Notes under the pieces: generated by a model
What the model was told of the DNA's origin: nothing
The model's database searches: none
What the model saw: only the letters and a program-made list of their open reading frames with translations
Made by a program: the position numbers and the translations under genes
Shown: piece after piece, positions 7,536 to 16,180 of the stretch
How the letters are laid out: every line of letters starts with the position of its first letter
Position numbering within the stretch: the stretch's first letter is position 1
Assembly: GCA_036504855.1 (NCBI GenBank)
Contig: DASXUL010000132.1
Location: forward strand, 1-64,000
DNA length: 64,000 bases
Source of the DNA: DASXUL01 sp036504855
Lineage (GTDB): Bacteria > Armatimonadota > DTGP01 > JAKQQT01
Reading direction: 5' to 3'

Positions 7536-10331
7536 TTACCGATACAGCGTGCGAACCAGGCCCACGGCGCGCGGCAGGTCCGGCGCGCCGCCCAGCAGAG
7601 CCACGTCCGCGGGCGTGGAGGCGTCCAGTCCGGCGGCGAGGCGCAGGGCCCGGATCGCGTCGGGCCAGCGCAGGCCGCCGGTGAAGGCGGACTCATAGGC
7701 GCCCATGTCGACGCGGCGTCCGAGGCGGCGGGGGCGGCCGTCCGCGTCGGTCTCCTCCGGCAGCGCGGCGCCGTCGTCGCCCGCGTCCACGCAGGGCGAA
7801 GCCGGGCGCAGGCGGTAGTCGCCGCCGCGGCGATCCGCGAAGAGCGGGTCCGCGTGGATGTCTCCGGCGCCTTCCATCGCGAACCCATCGCTCGCGAAGT
7901 CGCCATCCGGGTTCCCGAAGAGGTCGTTGAACCGGCCGACGGCGTATGGTTGGTCGTAGATCCGCCCGGAGTACACGCCGGACGAGTTGTACGCTACGAT
8001 GTTGTTCTCGAGGGCAACCATGCGCCACGGCAGATAGATGGCTCCGCCCTTTGGCGCCGTATTGGCCACGAATGTGTTGTTTACGATGGACGGGCCGCCC
8101 AGACCCCCGCTCAAACCGCCGCCGCTCTTTCCCGCCGAATTCCGGGCGAACACGCAGTTCGCTACACGCATCGGATAACCGGCATACCCGTCGGCCAGCC
8201 CACCTCCCGCCGAGGAGGCCACGTTGTCGGTGAAGCCGCAGCGCTCGAACCCGGAACCGGGCGCCAGGCTGCAGTTCACCGATGCGCCGGCGCCGGAATC
8301 GGCCGCGTTGCCGCTGAACAGGCTGTCCGTAACGTTCCACTGCGAGGACCCAACGTTCAGCCCACCGCCCGCGCCTGCGCCGGTCTCGGTGATGGTGGTG
8401 TTCCACGAGATGGCGCAGTTCTCGATGGAGATCGTCGAATTGGACGCCTCTATTCCGCCTCCCATATGGGCCGTGTTCCCCGCCACGTTGGAGTCCTTCA
8501 GCGCCAGCATCGCGCTGTACACGTATATACCGCCGCCGCGGCTGATGATGTCGGCGCTGGATGACGCCGCGATGCAGTTGGAAATGGCGATGCGATGCAT
8601 CTCGGAGGCGCTGCCATAGCCGCACCGGATGCCGGCCCCATCCACCGCGCGTCCGTTCACCACGGACAAGTCATTCACAACCACCCGCGCGGCGCCCGGG
8701 GCAATGGTGATGGCTGTCCCCGCGTTGCCCGCATCGACCGTCGCGGCGCCAGGCGCGCTCCCGTCCATTCGCCCGAGCAGGCGGGTATACGGCGGGACGG
8801 TCAGCAGTTCCGGGTAGACCCCGGCCGCCAGCCACACCTCGCCGCCGCCGGCCGCCGCGGCGGCATCCAGCGCCGCCTGTGCGGCGCGTTTCGCCTTCGC
8901 CCAGGTTGACCCATCGTTCGCGTCGTTGCCGGTCGGGCTGACGCGAAACACGGCGGGGCTGGCGGGCCAGAGCGTTCCGTCAGTCTCATCGGCGCCGATA
9001 TCCACCGAAGCGCCCTGCACACGGGGCTGGCCGTCCAGGTCCGGCCCTTCCGTTGGGGCGAACGCCGGGTCGCCTGCGTTGATGCAGGGGGAACCCGGCT
9101 GGAGGTGGAAGTTGCCGTAAGCGGGCAGGGCAAGGCGAGGGTCCGCCTTGATGTTCCGATCCACGCCGGTGGGGTCCGTCAGGCGCTCATAGTCGGTCCC
9201 GTTGCCGTACACGCAGTTGCCGCGCAGGGTGGGGGCGCCGGGATAGTAGCCGTTCACGACGCCGCCGTCGTTGAAGGCGATGATGTTGTTGGCCAGAACC
9301 GGCGTGGAGTCGGGCGCGCTGTAGTCGCTCTCGATCAGCACGCCGCCGCTGTCCGGCCCGCCGTTTCCGACGATTGTGTTGTTCACGATGAGGGGCGATC
9401 CGGGCCCGCAGTAGATGCCGCCCGAGCCGCCCATGCCATGGTTGTCTGTGATGAGATTGCTGGCGATGACGAGGCTGCCGCCGCTGACGGCAATGCCTCC
9501 GATTCCCGCGTTGCCCGTAATCCGGTTGCGCGCGGCGTATCCGGTGCAGTCGTACAGGTGGTATCCGCCATCCGCGTTGCCGCGCACGACATTGCCGTCT
9601 AAAACCACCGTACACTCGTCGCAGTAGATGCCCGGCCCGTACGCCGGGTGCCCGGAGACCTCATTCCCCACGGCGATTACACTCGCCTTTTGCGCCTCAA
9701 TGCCGCTGCCCAGGTTGTCGCGGATCACGTTGCCGCGGATCTCGGGCGCGGAGCCCTCGGCGGCGTAGATGCCGTCCGCCCCGTTGTCGGCGATCAAATT
9801 GCCCTCGATGAGGGGCGAGGCGCCCTTCATGCAGAAGACGCCGGCCGTCGGCGCCTCGATCTCCAGCCCTTCAATGACGTTGTTGCGGATCGTCGGCGAA
9901 CCGACGCACACCACGCCGCCGCCGACCTGCGTGGTATACGTGGTGAAGGCATTGCGCAGCGTGAATCCATCCAGAACGGTGTCGCGTCCTACCGTGGGCG
10001 GAGCCAGGATGACGCGGGAACTGCGGTTCGCGTCGATAACCGTCACGTTGCGGGCGGGGTCGCGCTGGTTGCGGGAAGACTCCGTGCCGGCGAAGCCTCC
10101 GTAGTACCCAACGTGCGGGACCAGTTGGAGTTGCGAGGACAGCCTGTAGACGCCTGCCGCCGTCCACACTTCGTCGCCCACGCTGCTTGGAGGCAGGTAG
10201 GGATAGGCGGTGGCCCAAGACTTCCCATCATGCGTCGGGCCCGGCGCGTTAATGTCAACGTAGACGATCGAGGCTTTTGCTCCGGCGTTGAGGGCGCAGA
10301 GCAAGAGGAGGCTAACCCTGCAGAGACGCAT
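7536..10331 (-). CDS. Secreted right-handed parallel beta-helix protein with dockerin-like tail
   Basis: A 931-residue exported protein. The ATG at 10331 starts a signal peptide (MRLCRVSLLLLCALNAGAKA) and has GGAAGGAG 7 bases upstream; in-frame starts further upstream lack these. Two halves each begin with a 'VYVD/FRVSPTGNDANDGSTWA' type segment and contain many PbH1 repeats (GGGIYVYS, SPTIRNNVIEG, IENCAISWN). Such folds occur in polysaccharide lyases and adhesins. Each half ends with 'GSPC(I/V)(N/D)AG' and 'VD(I/M)GA(D/Y)E'. The C-terminus (DAIRALRLAAGLDASTPADV...) is dockerin-like with the calcium loops degraded. A shorter paralog lies at 41829-43220. No catalytic site is evident. Confidence 0.88.
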   Translation of the reverse strand: MRLCRVSLLLLCALNAGAKASIVYVDINAPGPTHDGKSWATAYPYLPPSSVGDEVWTAAGVYRLSSQLQLVPHVGYYGGFAGTESSRNQRDPARNVTVIDANRSSRVILAPPTVGRDTVLDGFTLRNAFTTYTTQVGGGVVCVGSPTIRNNVIEGLEIEAPTAGVFCMKGASPLIEGNLIADNGADGIYAAEGSAPEIRGNVIRDNLGSGIEAQKASVIAVGNEVSGHPAYGPGIYCDECTVVLDGNVVRGNADGGYHLYDCTGYAARNRITGNAGIGGIAVSGGSLVIASNLITDNHGMGGSGGIYCGPGSPLIVNNTIVGNGGPDSGGVLIESDYSAPDSTPVLANNIIAFNDGGVVNGYYPGAPTLRGNCVYGNGTDYERLTDPTGVDRNIKADPRLALPAYGNFHLQPGSPCINAGDPAFAPTEGPDLDGQPRVQGASVDIGADETDGTLWPASPAVFRVSPTGNDANDGSTWAKAKRAAQAALDAAAAAGGGEVWLAAGVYPELLTVPPYTRLLGRMDGSAPGAATVDAGNAGTAITIAPGAARVVVNDLSVVNGRAVDGAGIRCGYGSASEMHRIAISNCIAASSSADIISRGGGIYVYSAMLALKDSNVAGNTAHMGGGIEASNSTISIENCAISWNTTITETGAGAGGGLNVGSSQWNVTDSLFSGNAADSGAGASVNCSLAPGSGFERCGFTDNVASSAGGGLADGYAGYPMRVANCVFARNSAGKSGGGLSGGLGGPSIVNNTFVANTAPKGGAIYLPWRMVALENNIVAYNSSGVYSGRIYDQPYAVGRFNDLFGNPDGDFASDGFAMEGAGDIHADPLFADRRGGDYRLRPASPCVDAGDDGAALPEETDADGRPRRLGRRVDMGAYESAFTGGLRWPDAIRALRLAAGLDASTPADVALLGGAPDLPRAVGLVRTLYR

Positions 10332-10684
10332 CGTGTAGCTCCTTCCAGAACGCATCGCATCACGGAGATGACGGCGACTTAAAACGCTGGCGGCCAACCC
10401 TACGATAACATTTCGTCCCTGGAAACGCAAGGGATCATTCGATACGCTGGCCGATTGTCGGACGGCTGCTCTCCCGCCATCCGCGGCCGGGCTCATCCGC
10501 GCGTTCCTAATCGCCTTGGCGGGCGGAAACAGAACCCGCCGTTCCGTGTGACCCCCCGCCGCCGCGAATCCTTCAGGGGCGCATCGCCCTGGCGGCTCCG
10601 GTTTGTTGGGCCTGTCGTTCACGGTCCGCCGCGATACCGGCTAAACTGAAACGCAGCAACTCGCTTTGAAGGAGTAACCAGGTT
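10332..10684. other. Gene-free divergent intergenic region
   Basis: It separates the minus-strand beta-helix gene from the plus-strand SRPBCC gene. A possible minus-strand promoter is the only signal I can support. I see no convincing gene or strong hairpin in the rest. Confidence 0.5.
10402..10430 (-). promoter_or_regulatory. Possible promoter of the beta-helix gene
   Basis: On the minus strand TTGCGT (10430-10425) is followed after exactly 17 bases by TATCGT (10407-10402), about 70 bases before the chosen ATG. The -10 box is only a moderate match. Confidence 0.35.
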
Positions 10685-11137
10685 ATGCCGGTGGTAGAAA
10701 ACAGCGTCTGGGTGAAGGCCCCCGTGGATATCGTAATGGGCGTCGCGAAGGACTATGAAGCGTTCCCCACGTTCATGGCGGACGTGAAGTCGGTAACGGT
10801 CATCGAGCGAGACGGCCCGCGCGTTGTGGCCAAGTGGGTGGCCCGCGCCGAGGAAGTGAAGATGGACATCAAGTGGACGGAGGAGGACATCTGGGACGAC
10901 GCCAACCAGAAGAGCCACTTCCGGCAGTTGTCCGGCGATTACGAGAAGTTCGAAGGCGACTGGACCTTCACCGCCGAGAACGGCGGCGCCCGCTTCGACA
11001 GCGTGGTGGATGTTGAGTTCAACATCCCCCTCATCGGCGCCCTCATCAAGGGCCTCATCGCCAAGAAGATGCGCGAGAACCTGGACGGCATGCAGAACGC
11101 CATCAAGACCCGCGCTGAAGGCCTGGCGGCGGCATAG
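10685..11137 (+). CDS. SRPBCC-family (polyketide cyclase / COQ10-START-like) protein
   Basis: A 150-residue START-fold protein. It begins with the family's 'VENSVWVKAPVDIVMGVAKDYEAFPTFM' type strand-helix and has the pattern WV-x-RAEEVKMDIKWTEE, a central strand series (FEGDWTFTAENGGARFDSVVDVEF) and the long C-terminal helix that closes the hydrophobic pocket (MRENLDGMQNAIKTRAEG). Members bind lipids, quinones or polyketides; the ligand is unknown here. GAAGGAG lies 10 bases before the ATG. It appears monocistronic, and a dispersed repeat lies downstream. Confidence 0.82.
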   Translation: MPVVENSVWVKAPVDIVMGVAKDYEAFPTFMADVKSVTVIERDGPRVVAKWVARAEEVKMDIKWTEEDIWDDANQKSHFRQLSGDYEKFEGDWTFTAENGGARFDSVVDVEFNIPLIGALIKGLIAKKMRENLDGMQNAIKTRAEGLAAA

Positions 11138-11314
11138 GCGCGTTTGGCGCCAACGGCCCGACCCTGGCCGCGGATTGGGCGGTTCCCTCTGTATGTCCCT
11201 CTCAAGTCACTTCGAGCGCAGATGCCATGGCCTGCGGCCGCCAGGAGGGATGACAGCGCACGGGCACTCGATCCCGAAGCCAGCGGCTGCATTTCCGCGT
11301 CAGCCAGGAGCCTA

Positions 11315-11489
11315 GCCGGGGCTTGGAAAGCCCCGACTACGGGCTTCGCCATGAAGGCCCTGAAGGGCCAACGAACGGGCTCTCCCCATCCGGCGGGCCT
11401 TCAGGCCCATTCTGGCCGAAGGCCCGTAGACGGGGGATTCATCCCCCAGTTGGCGGCCCGGGGGAGTGAGTCCCCGTCTTCGGGCTCCG
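11315..11489 (+). repeat. Dispersed multi-hairpin repeat, copy 1
   Basis: This non-coding stretch is a string of short stem-loops: GGGGCTTGGAAAGCCCC, GCCCTGAAGGGC, GGGCCTTCAGGCCC, GGCCGAAGGCC, GGGGGATTCATCCCCC and, only in this copy, GGGGAGTGAGTCCCC. The same order recurs at 47109-47246 (inverted), 53161-53295 and, truncated, 54131-54187. It lies between the SRPBCC gene and a convergent toxin gene. Open frames across it in several frames are by-products of its composition. Confidence 0.85.
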
Positions 11490-11523
11490 CCGTGAGTTGG
11501 AGCCGCTGCCCGCTGCCTGGCGT

Positions 11524-12039
11524 TCACTCGGCTGACGCGAGCGTCTGTCGGACGTCTTTGAAGAGCAAGAGCAGGTGCAGGGGGTTGGTGGGGGACTCCT
11601 CCATGCCGAACTTCAGATAGAACGCGCGAGCATCCTCGTCCTTTGCGTGGACCAGAAAGGCGCGGCCGCCAATGGCGTCCGCGCCCGCCAGGGCGCGAAG
11701 CAGCGCATCGCGGAACAGCGCTCTGCCGAGTCCCTTCCCATGCTCGCCCCGATCAACGGCGAACCGCGCCATGAGGATGACGGGAACAGGGTAACGCCCC
11801 TGGCCCTTCATCACGCGGGCAGGGACGTCATCGGGAAGCACCGAGGCCGGCGCCAGGCTGTAGTAGCCGACTACACGCTCTCCACGCGCCATGACGTAGG
11901 CGCGGGCGCCGCCGCCAGCTAGATTCTGCAAAGCGTACTTGGTGAGGAAGTCGTTGAGCGGGGGCTTGCCGCAATCAAAGCCGCCGATCTCGTGGCGCCT
12001 GGTGAGCAGTGCCGGCGCACTGAGCGGCAGATCAGCCAT
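11524..12039 (-). CDS. tacT: GNAT acetyltransferase toxin, TacT-like
   Basis: A 171-residue GNAT-fold protein of the type II toxin family that acetylates charged aminoacyl-tRNAs. The sequence shows the family N-terminus (HEIGGFDCGKPPLNDFL), YVMARGERVVGYYSLAP, an ARFAVDRGEHGKGLGRAL acetyl-CoA pyrophosphate loop, and the conserved tyrosine in ARAFYLKFGMEES that is catalytic in TacT/AtaT toxins. Its ATG overlaps the last 8 bases of the upstream antitoxin gene, the usual arrangement for translationally coupled toxin-antitoxin pairs. The target tRNA cannot be predicted. Confidence 0.88.
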   Translation of the reverse strand: MADLPLSAPALLTRRHEIGGFDCGKPPLNDFLTKYALQNLAGGGARAYVMARGERVVGYYSLAPASVLPDDVPARVMKGQGRYPVPVILMARFAVDRGEHGKGLGRALFRDALLRALAGADAIGGRAFLVHAKDEDARAFYLKFGMEESPTNPLHLLLLFKDVRQTLASAE

Positions 12040-12325
12040 CAAATGGCTCCGGCTCGCTGAACAGGCGGCGGAGCTGCGGGATGACCCGCGCGGGCTCATC
12101 GAGGCGCCGGCAGAAGGCTTCCCACTGCGGAGCCGTCAGGCGAAACGCCGCCTGGTCGGCCAGCACCGCGTGAGCCGCATCCAGCGACGCCTGCAAGACG
12201 AACTGGCTCTTGTTCATATTCCGAGCGCGGGCCGCCTGTGCCAGAACGGCCTGCTCTTGGTCTGATACCCGGATGGAAAGCCGAGTATCCTTGATTCCCT
12301 TCGGCTCTCTCAACGGCGCTGGCAT
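12032..12325 (-). CDS. tacA: DUF1778/TacA-family ribbon-helix-helix antitoxin
   Basis: A 97-residue antitoxin. The N-terminal ribbon-helix-helix is visible as TRLSIRVSDQEQAVLAQAA...NMNKSQFVLQASLDAA, followed by a C-terminal toxin-wrapping region (FRLTAPQWEAFCRRLDEPAR). The ATG at 12325 is chosen because GGAGGT lies 6 bases upstream. It would neutralise the adjacent acetyltransferase and bind the operon promoter as TacA homologs do. The operon reads away from the ppx gene cluster, which is on the same strand further upstream. Confidence 0.88.
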   Translation of the reverse strand: MPAPLREPKGIKDTRLSIRVSDQEQAVLAQAARARNMNKSQFVLQASLDAAHAVLADQAAFRLTAPQWEAFCRRLDEPARVIPQLRRLFSEPEPFDG

Positions 12326-12425
12326 GGGTCCACCTCCATCGTTCACTGCTCTGAGCATAGCAGATTGTGTGCCCGTTGTGCACCCATTTTCGCGATCTGG
12401 CGCCAGGCGCTGCGCCTCGACGGGG

Positions 12426-13952
12426 TTACGCGCTCTCCGCTCGAAACGTTACCGTTCGTCCGAAGATCGTCGGGCAGGCGGTGAGGGCGCGGTGTATGCC
12501 CCAGGTCTCGTAGGGGATGGGCGCATTCGCCTCGGCGGTGAGGATGGCGGTATGCCCCTTGCCGCGCTCCACGCGTACCGACAGCACGGCGCCGGATTGC
12601 GTGCGGTCCAGGGCGTCGGCGAGGCGCAGGATGGGCGTGATGTCGATCACCATCCCCTGTTCGGCGGGCGAAAGACCGGCCAGGCCGGGGTGGCCGGGGC
12701 GGGGCAGCGTTTTGCGGTGGAATCGCACCAGAGCGGCCATCACGGCGGCTTCGTTCTGCGCGAAGCCGGGCAGCGTGGCGCTCGTTACCAGGTAATGCCC
12801 GTGGCGGTGGTGGGCGCTGGGGGAGATGGCGATGCCGATGTCGTGCAGCATGGCGGCGTAACCCAGAAGCTCCCGGTCGTCGTCCGTATAGGCGTGCCAG
12901 CCGAGGTCGCGCGTCTGGTCGAAGAGGCTGCGGGCCAGACGCGCCACCTGTTCCGCGTGCGCTTCCTCGCCCTGGAAGCGGCTCAGCAGCCGGCGCACGC
13001 TTCGCTCACGCACGGGAGTGCCGCCGTACACATCGCGAGCGGCGCCGCGCCGCAGGATGAAGTCCAGCAGCATGCCGTCGCGCAGGGTGCATGGCGAGAA
13101 GGCGCTGGACTTGGCGCCGAGCCCAACGAGAATCTGCTCCAACGTCACCGCGCCGGCCACGATGATATCGGCCCGTTCCGGGTTGATGCCGGGAATCCGG
13201 GCGCGGTCCGCCGTGGTCATGCGCGCCATCGTGTTGATGAGGGCGGTGAGGTCCGCGCCGCTCAGGCCGGGAGACTTCGTGGCGGCGCGGGCGATCTCGA
13301 AGAGGTTCTCCGCCGTGCCGGAGGTGCTGACCACCGAGGTGAAGCCGCAACGCCCCACGCGCTCCGTTGAGCGAAAGACCCGGTCCCTGGCATAGTCCCG
13401 CAGGGCGGCGAGGCGCTTGGGGCCGTAGCGGCCCTTGGCGTCCGGCGGCTGGGCCTGCGTGAGGCGGATGGCCCCTAGCTTCACGCTTTCCACAACGTCC
13501 GCGCCGTCTCTGCCGCCGCAGGCGATCTCAGCGCTGCCGCCGCCGATGTCGATGACGGCCACGGGCCCATCGGGCAGCACCTCGTTCATCACCACGCCCA
13601 GGTGCACCAGCCGGCCCTCCTCAACGCCCGCGATCACATGGAAATCGATGCCGGTGGCGGCCTTCAAGCGTTGCAGGGCTTCGTCGCGGTTCTCCGCCTC
13701 GCGCACGGCGCTGGTGGCCCCGGCCAGGATCGGGTTTGCGCCCAGTTGCTGAGCCAGTTCCACGAAACCGGCGCAGGCAACTTCGGCGCGATTCAGCGCG
13801 TCATCCGCCAGCCGGCCGCCGATCTGTCCGGCGCCAAGGCGAATCATCTCCTTGCTGTTGCGGATCAGGTGCAGGTGGTGGTCGGGAAGGACGTCCGCCA
13901 CGGCGAGACGAACCGAGTTGGTGCCGAGGTCGATGGCGGCGATACGTTCCAT
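12426..13952 (-). CDS. ppx: Exopolyphosphatase / guanosine pentaphosphate phosphatase (Ppx/GppA)
   Basis: An ASKHA-fold phosphatase (508 residues) that removes terminal phosphate from polyphosphate or pppGpp. The N-terminal domain starts AAIDLGTNSVRLAVADV (phosphate loop 1) and has ATSAVREAENRDE, a catalytic-Glu region (GVEEGRLVHLGV) and DIGGGSAEIACGG (phosphate loop 2). The C-terminal ~200 residues form an HD-type domain (YAAMLHDIGIAISPSAHHRHGHYL). It is the last gene of an operon with two thymidylate-kinase-like genes and a hypothetical. A 20-bp perfect inverted repeat sits between it and the gene upstream, and no clear ribosome site precedes the ATG. Confidence 0.92.
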   Translation of the reverse strand: MERIAAIDLGTNSVRLAVADVLPDHHLHLIRNSKEMIRLGAGQIGGRLADDALNRAEVACAGFVELAQQLGANPILAGATSAVREAENRDEALQRLKAATGIDFHVIAGVEEGRLVHLGVVMNEVLPDGPVAVIDIGGGSAEIACGGRDGADVVESVKLGAIRLTQAQPPDAKGRYGPKRLAALRDYARDRVFRSTERVGRCGFTSVVSTSGTAENLFEIARAATKSPGLSGADLTALINTMARMTTADRARIPGINPERADIIVAGAVTLEQILVGLGAKSSAFSPCTLRDGMLLDFILRRGAARDVYGGTPVRERSVRRLLSRFQGEEAHAEQVARLARSLFDQTRDLGWHAYTDDDRELLGYAAMLHDIGIAISPSAHHRHGHYLVTSATLPGFAQNEAAVMAALVRFHRKTLPRPGHPGLAGLSPAEQGMVIDITPILRLADALDRTQSGAVLSVRVERGKGHTAILTAEANAPIPYETWGIHRALTACPTIFGRTVTFRAESA

Positions 13953-13964
13953 ACGTTTCTGCGG

Positions 13965-14016
13965 GCGGAACTGATCGGGCCGGGTGAAGCGTTCCGCCCG
14001 GCCCGATCAGTTCCGC
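13965..14016 (-). terminator. Perfect 20-bp hairpin between two operon genes
   Basis: Arms at 13965-13984 and 13997-14016 are perfect 20-bp complements (GCGGAACTGATCGGGCCGGG type) with a 12-base loop. It lies directly after the stop of the minus-strand gene at 14020 and 12 bases before the ppx start. There is no T-run, so read-through with attenuation or mRNA processing is as likely as termination. Confidence 0.65.
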
Positions 14017-14019
14017 GCC

Positions 14020-14625
14020 CTATCCTTCCAGCCCGGACGCGAGAGCTTTGCGCTCTCGCCGTATCATGGCGGCAAGCGCCTTCTGCGCGGCCTTCTCCTT
14101 GCCCGGATCCATGCCCATCAGCACGGCGAGGCGCAGGAGCGTGGAAGCATGCACGTCCAGAAGTTTCGGCGCCACGTCGGCGATCTCCAGAGCGTCGCAA
14201 ACGGTGTTGGCCGCCTTGCCGATCTGTCGCCAGAGCGCCGGGGTGATGCGCCCCTTGCGATCGCGCGAGCCGACGGCTTGAACGGCCTGGTGCAGGAACT
14301 CCAGCACCGTGGGGGCAAGCGGCTGCGCCACAACGGCGTCGTCGGCGGACCCCATCAGAGTCTCCACCAGCAGCACGCTGGCTTCCTCCGAAATGGCCCC
14401 GTCGACGATTGTCGCCTCCTCCGCCTCATCCGCCTCTGGATTGGCGGCGGGCAAGTCCGGCGTAGCAACAGGCTCAACGGCCTCGGCTGCCGCATGTTCG
14501 CGCTTCGCCCGGCGCCCGCGGCGCTTGTGGGCGTGCGCCTCCGGTTCCTCCGCTATGGGATCCGGCTCCGGCTCGGCCGGCGTCGGATCGTGGGCTTCTT
14601 CATGTTCTTCAGGTTCCGTTGACAC
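14020..14625 (-). CDS. Hypothetical protein with acidic N-terminus
   Basis: The 201-residue product has an acidic, Pro/Glu/Ala-rich, probably disordered N-terminus (residues 1-75) interrupted by a basic patch (HKRRGRRAKRE). A helical C-terminal domain (about 80-200) follows, containing LLVETLMGSADDAV, TVLEFLHQAVQAVG and ALAAMIRRERKAL. I do not recognise the family. Its start overlaps the end of the upstream kinase gene by 17 bases, so it is translationally coupled to the kinase pair and followed by ppx. A role in polyphosphate or nucleotide metabolism is an inference from position only. Confidence 0.65.
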   Translation of the reverse strand: MSTEPEEHEEAHDPTPAEPEPDPIAEEPEAHAHKRRGRRAKREHAAAEAVEPVATPDLPAANPEADEAEEATIVDGAISEEASVLLVETLMGSADDAVVAQPLAPTVLEFLHQAVQAVGSRDRKGRITPALWRQIGKAANTVCDALEIADVAPKLLDVHASTLLRLAVLMGMDPGKEKAAQKALAAMIRRERKALASGLEG

Positions 14626-15352
14626 GGGATATCGTCTCCTTTCGCGGCGATTGCGCTTCCTCTAGCTCCAGCGCCATGGATAGTACGTCTTCGTACACGG
14701 CGTCCGCATTGCGACCGGCATCCACAACGCGGAAGCCGTACTCATCCACCATACCGTCAAACAGGTCAACCAGGCGTTGCTGGTAGATGCGGTAGGAATC
14801 ATACAGGTTGTCCGCCAGGCGAATGTCCATGCCGGATTCCCAGAAATCGAAGCCCCGGCCGGCCAGGGCCCGCGGCACGAGGTCATCCACCTTTGCCCGC
14901 AGGTAGATCACCATGTCCGGCACGAGGGCGAAGCCGTATACGTCCCGGCTCCACCGTGGATCGGCCCCTCGGGCAATGTCGCGGGCGCAGATGGAATAGA
15001 AATAGCGGTCGCTGAGCACCCAGTAGCCGGCCTTGAGCGCCGGGATGATGTCGCGCTCGAGGCGATCGGCGAAATCCGTGGCGTAGAAAAGGCCCATGGT
15101 GAGCGGACTGAACGTGGTGCCCTGCCGGGCCAACTCCAAACCGTCGTGCGTCAGCTCACTGCGCCGGAACCCCGTGGAGGAGACGGCGTGGCCGCGATAT
15201 TCAAGATCTCGGTGCAGGCGATCCAGCAGGGTGGAGCGCCCCACGTTGTCCGGGCCTTCCACAACAATCAGGCGGCCGGGCAGGTCCGCGCCGGCCGGAA
15301 GGCTGGGCAGGCCCTCTCCATAGTAGCGGGCGTCACGAGCGTACACGGGCAT
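14609..15352 (-). CDS. Thymidylate-kinase-like protein with altered P-loop (paralog 1)
   Basis: A P-loop nucleoside monophosphate kinase-like protein of 247 residues. AGGAGG lies 3-4 bases before the ATG at 15352. The Walker A region reads VVEGPDNVGRST: the invariant lysine of GxxxxGK(S/T) is replaced by arginine, whereas the neighbouring paralog keeps GVDGSGKST. The DRY motif (LSDRYFYSICARDIARG) and the LID-side region are present. A long C-terminal part (residues 160-247) is shared with the paralog. The Lys-to-Arg change may weaken or abolish ATP use, so a regulatory or heterodimer role is possible. It overlaps both neighbours (20 and 17 bases). Confidence 0.75.
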   Translation of the reverse strand: MPVYARDARYYGEGLPSLPAGADLPGRLIVVEGPDNVGRSTLLDRLHRDLEYRGHAVSSTGFRRSELTHDGLELARQGTTFSPLTMGLFYATDFADRLERDIIPALKAGYWVLSDRYFYSICARDIARGADPRWSRDVYGFALVPDMVIYLRAKVDDLVPRALAGRGFDFWESGMDIRLADNLYDSYRIYQQRLVDLFDGMVDEYGFRVVDAGRNADAVYEDVLSMALELEEAQSPRKETISRVNGT

Positions 15353-16088
15353 CGTCCTCCTGTTCGTTGGCGTCGGAGGCCGTGGTGACAACCGGGCGGC
15401 GCCGCGCGCCGAGGATGCCGGTGTAGAGGCCGCGGAAGCCGCGCAGTTCCGCTGTAACGATGTCGCGCACCTGGCGCTGCTGAACCTCAATCGGCAGCGC
15501 GCCGTCGATCACCTTCAGGCCGAACTCATCCACCATGGAATCGTACTGCAGCGCGATGCGCTGTTGGAAGATGCGGAAGCTCTGTCGCACATCGTCCGAG
15601 AGGCCGATGTCCATGCCGGCTTCATACCACTTGATCTCGCTTCGCCCGCTCAGGATGCGCTCGCACGAGACGCTGGTGGGCACGCGGAAATAGAAGGCGA
15701 CGTCCGGCTGGGGGGCGAAGGCGTAGAGGTTGCGCACCCACGGCGGGGAAACGCCCCGGGCCACATCCCGGGCCAGCGCCGTGAATGAGTAACGATCCGC
15801 CAGCACGATGGCGCCGGCCTTCAGGAATGGGATGATCTGGTTCTCCAGGCGGTTGGCGAAATCCGTGGCGTGGATGAGGCTGAACGTGGTGGGGGTGAGC
15901 ATGCGCTTCTTCTTCCCCAGCCGCGTTGTGGCTTTCACCATGGGCGAGGAGTTCCACTCTGAGAAGAACACGCTGTACGCGTCCGCCACCAGCCATTTGT
16001 AGAGCAGGTCCACCTGCGTGCTCTTCCCGGACCCGTCCACGCCCTCCACAACGATCAGTTTTCCTGGATACTCGTTCGGCTGCATCAT
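15333..16088 (-). CDS. Thymidylate-kinase-like protein (paralog 2, intact P-loop)
   Basis: A 251-residue TMP-kinase-fold protein. Walker A is GVDGSGKST. HATDFANRLENQIIPFLKAG and LADRYSFTALARDVARG match the dTMP kinase core. The family's usual RTREP TMP-binding motif is replaced by SEWNSSPMVK, so the substrate may not be dTMP. Such divergent kinases are often found, from memory, in polyphosphate-related operons, and here ppx is three genes downstream. The start is ATG 16088 or 16085 with AAGG just upstream. It is the first gene of the operon tmk-like/tmk-like/hypothetical/ppx. Confidence 0.78.
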   Translation of the reverse strand: MMQPNEYPGKLIVVEGVDGSGKSTQVDLLYKWLVADAYSVFFSEWNSSPMVKATTRLGKKKRMLTPTTFSLIHATDFANRLENQIIPFLKAGAIVLADRYSFTALARDVARGVSPPWVRNLYAFAPQPDVAFYFRVPTSVSCERILSGRSEIKWYEAGMDIGLSDDVRQSFRIFQQRIALQYDSMVDEFGLKVIDGALPIEVQQRQVRDIVTAELRGFRGLYTGILGARRRPVVTTASDANEQEDDARVRS

Positions 16089-16180
16089 CCATCCTTGGTC
16101 GCTAAAACATCGGTTCGGTAAGATATACAATAGCCTGCTCACCGCGTTTCCGGCCGCCGGAACGCTTAAGGTTACCGCCA

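Noticed and set aside
11144..11620. Open frames through the multi-hairpin repeat
   Set aside because: The same peptide fragments (for example TTGFAMKALKG) appear at every copy of the repeat and in several frames, so they reflect the repeat, not a gene.
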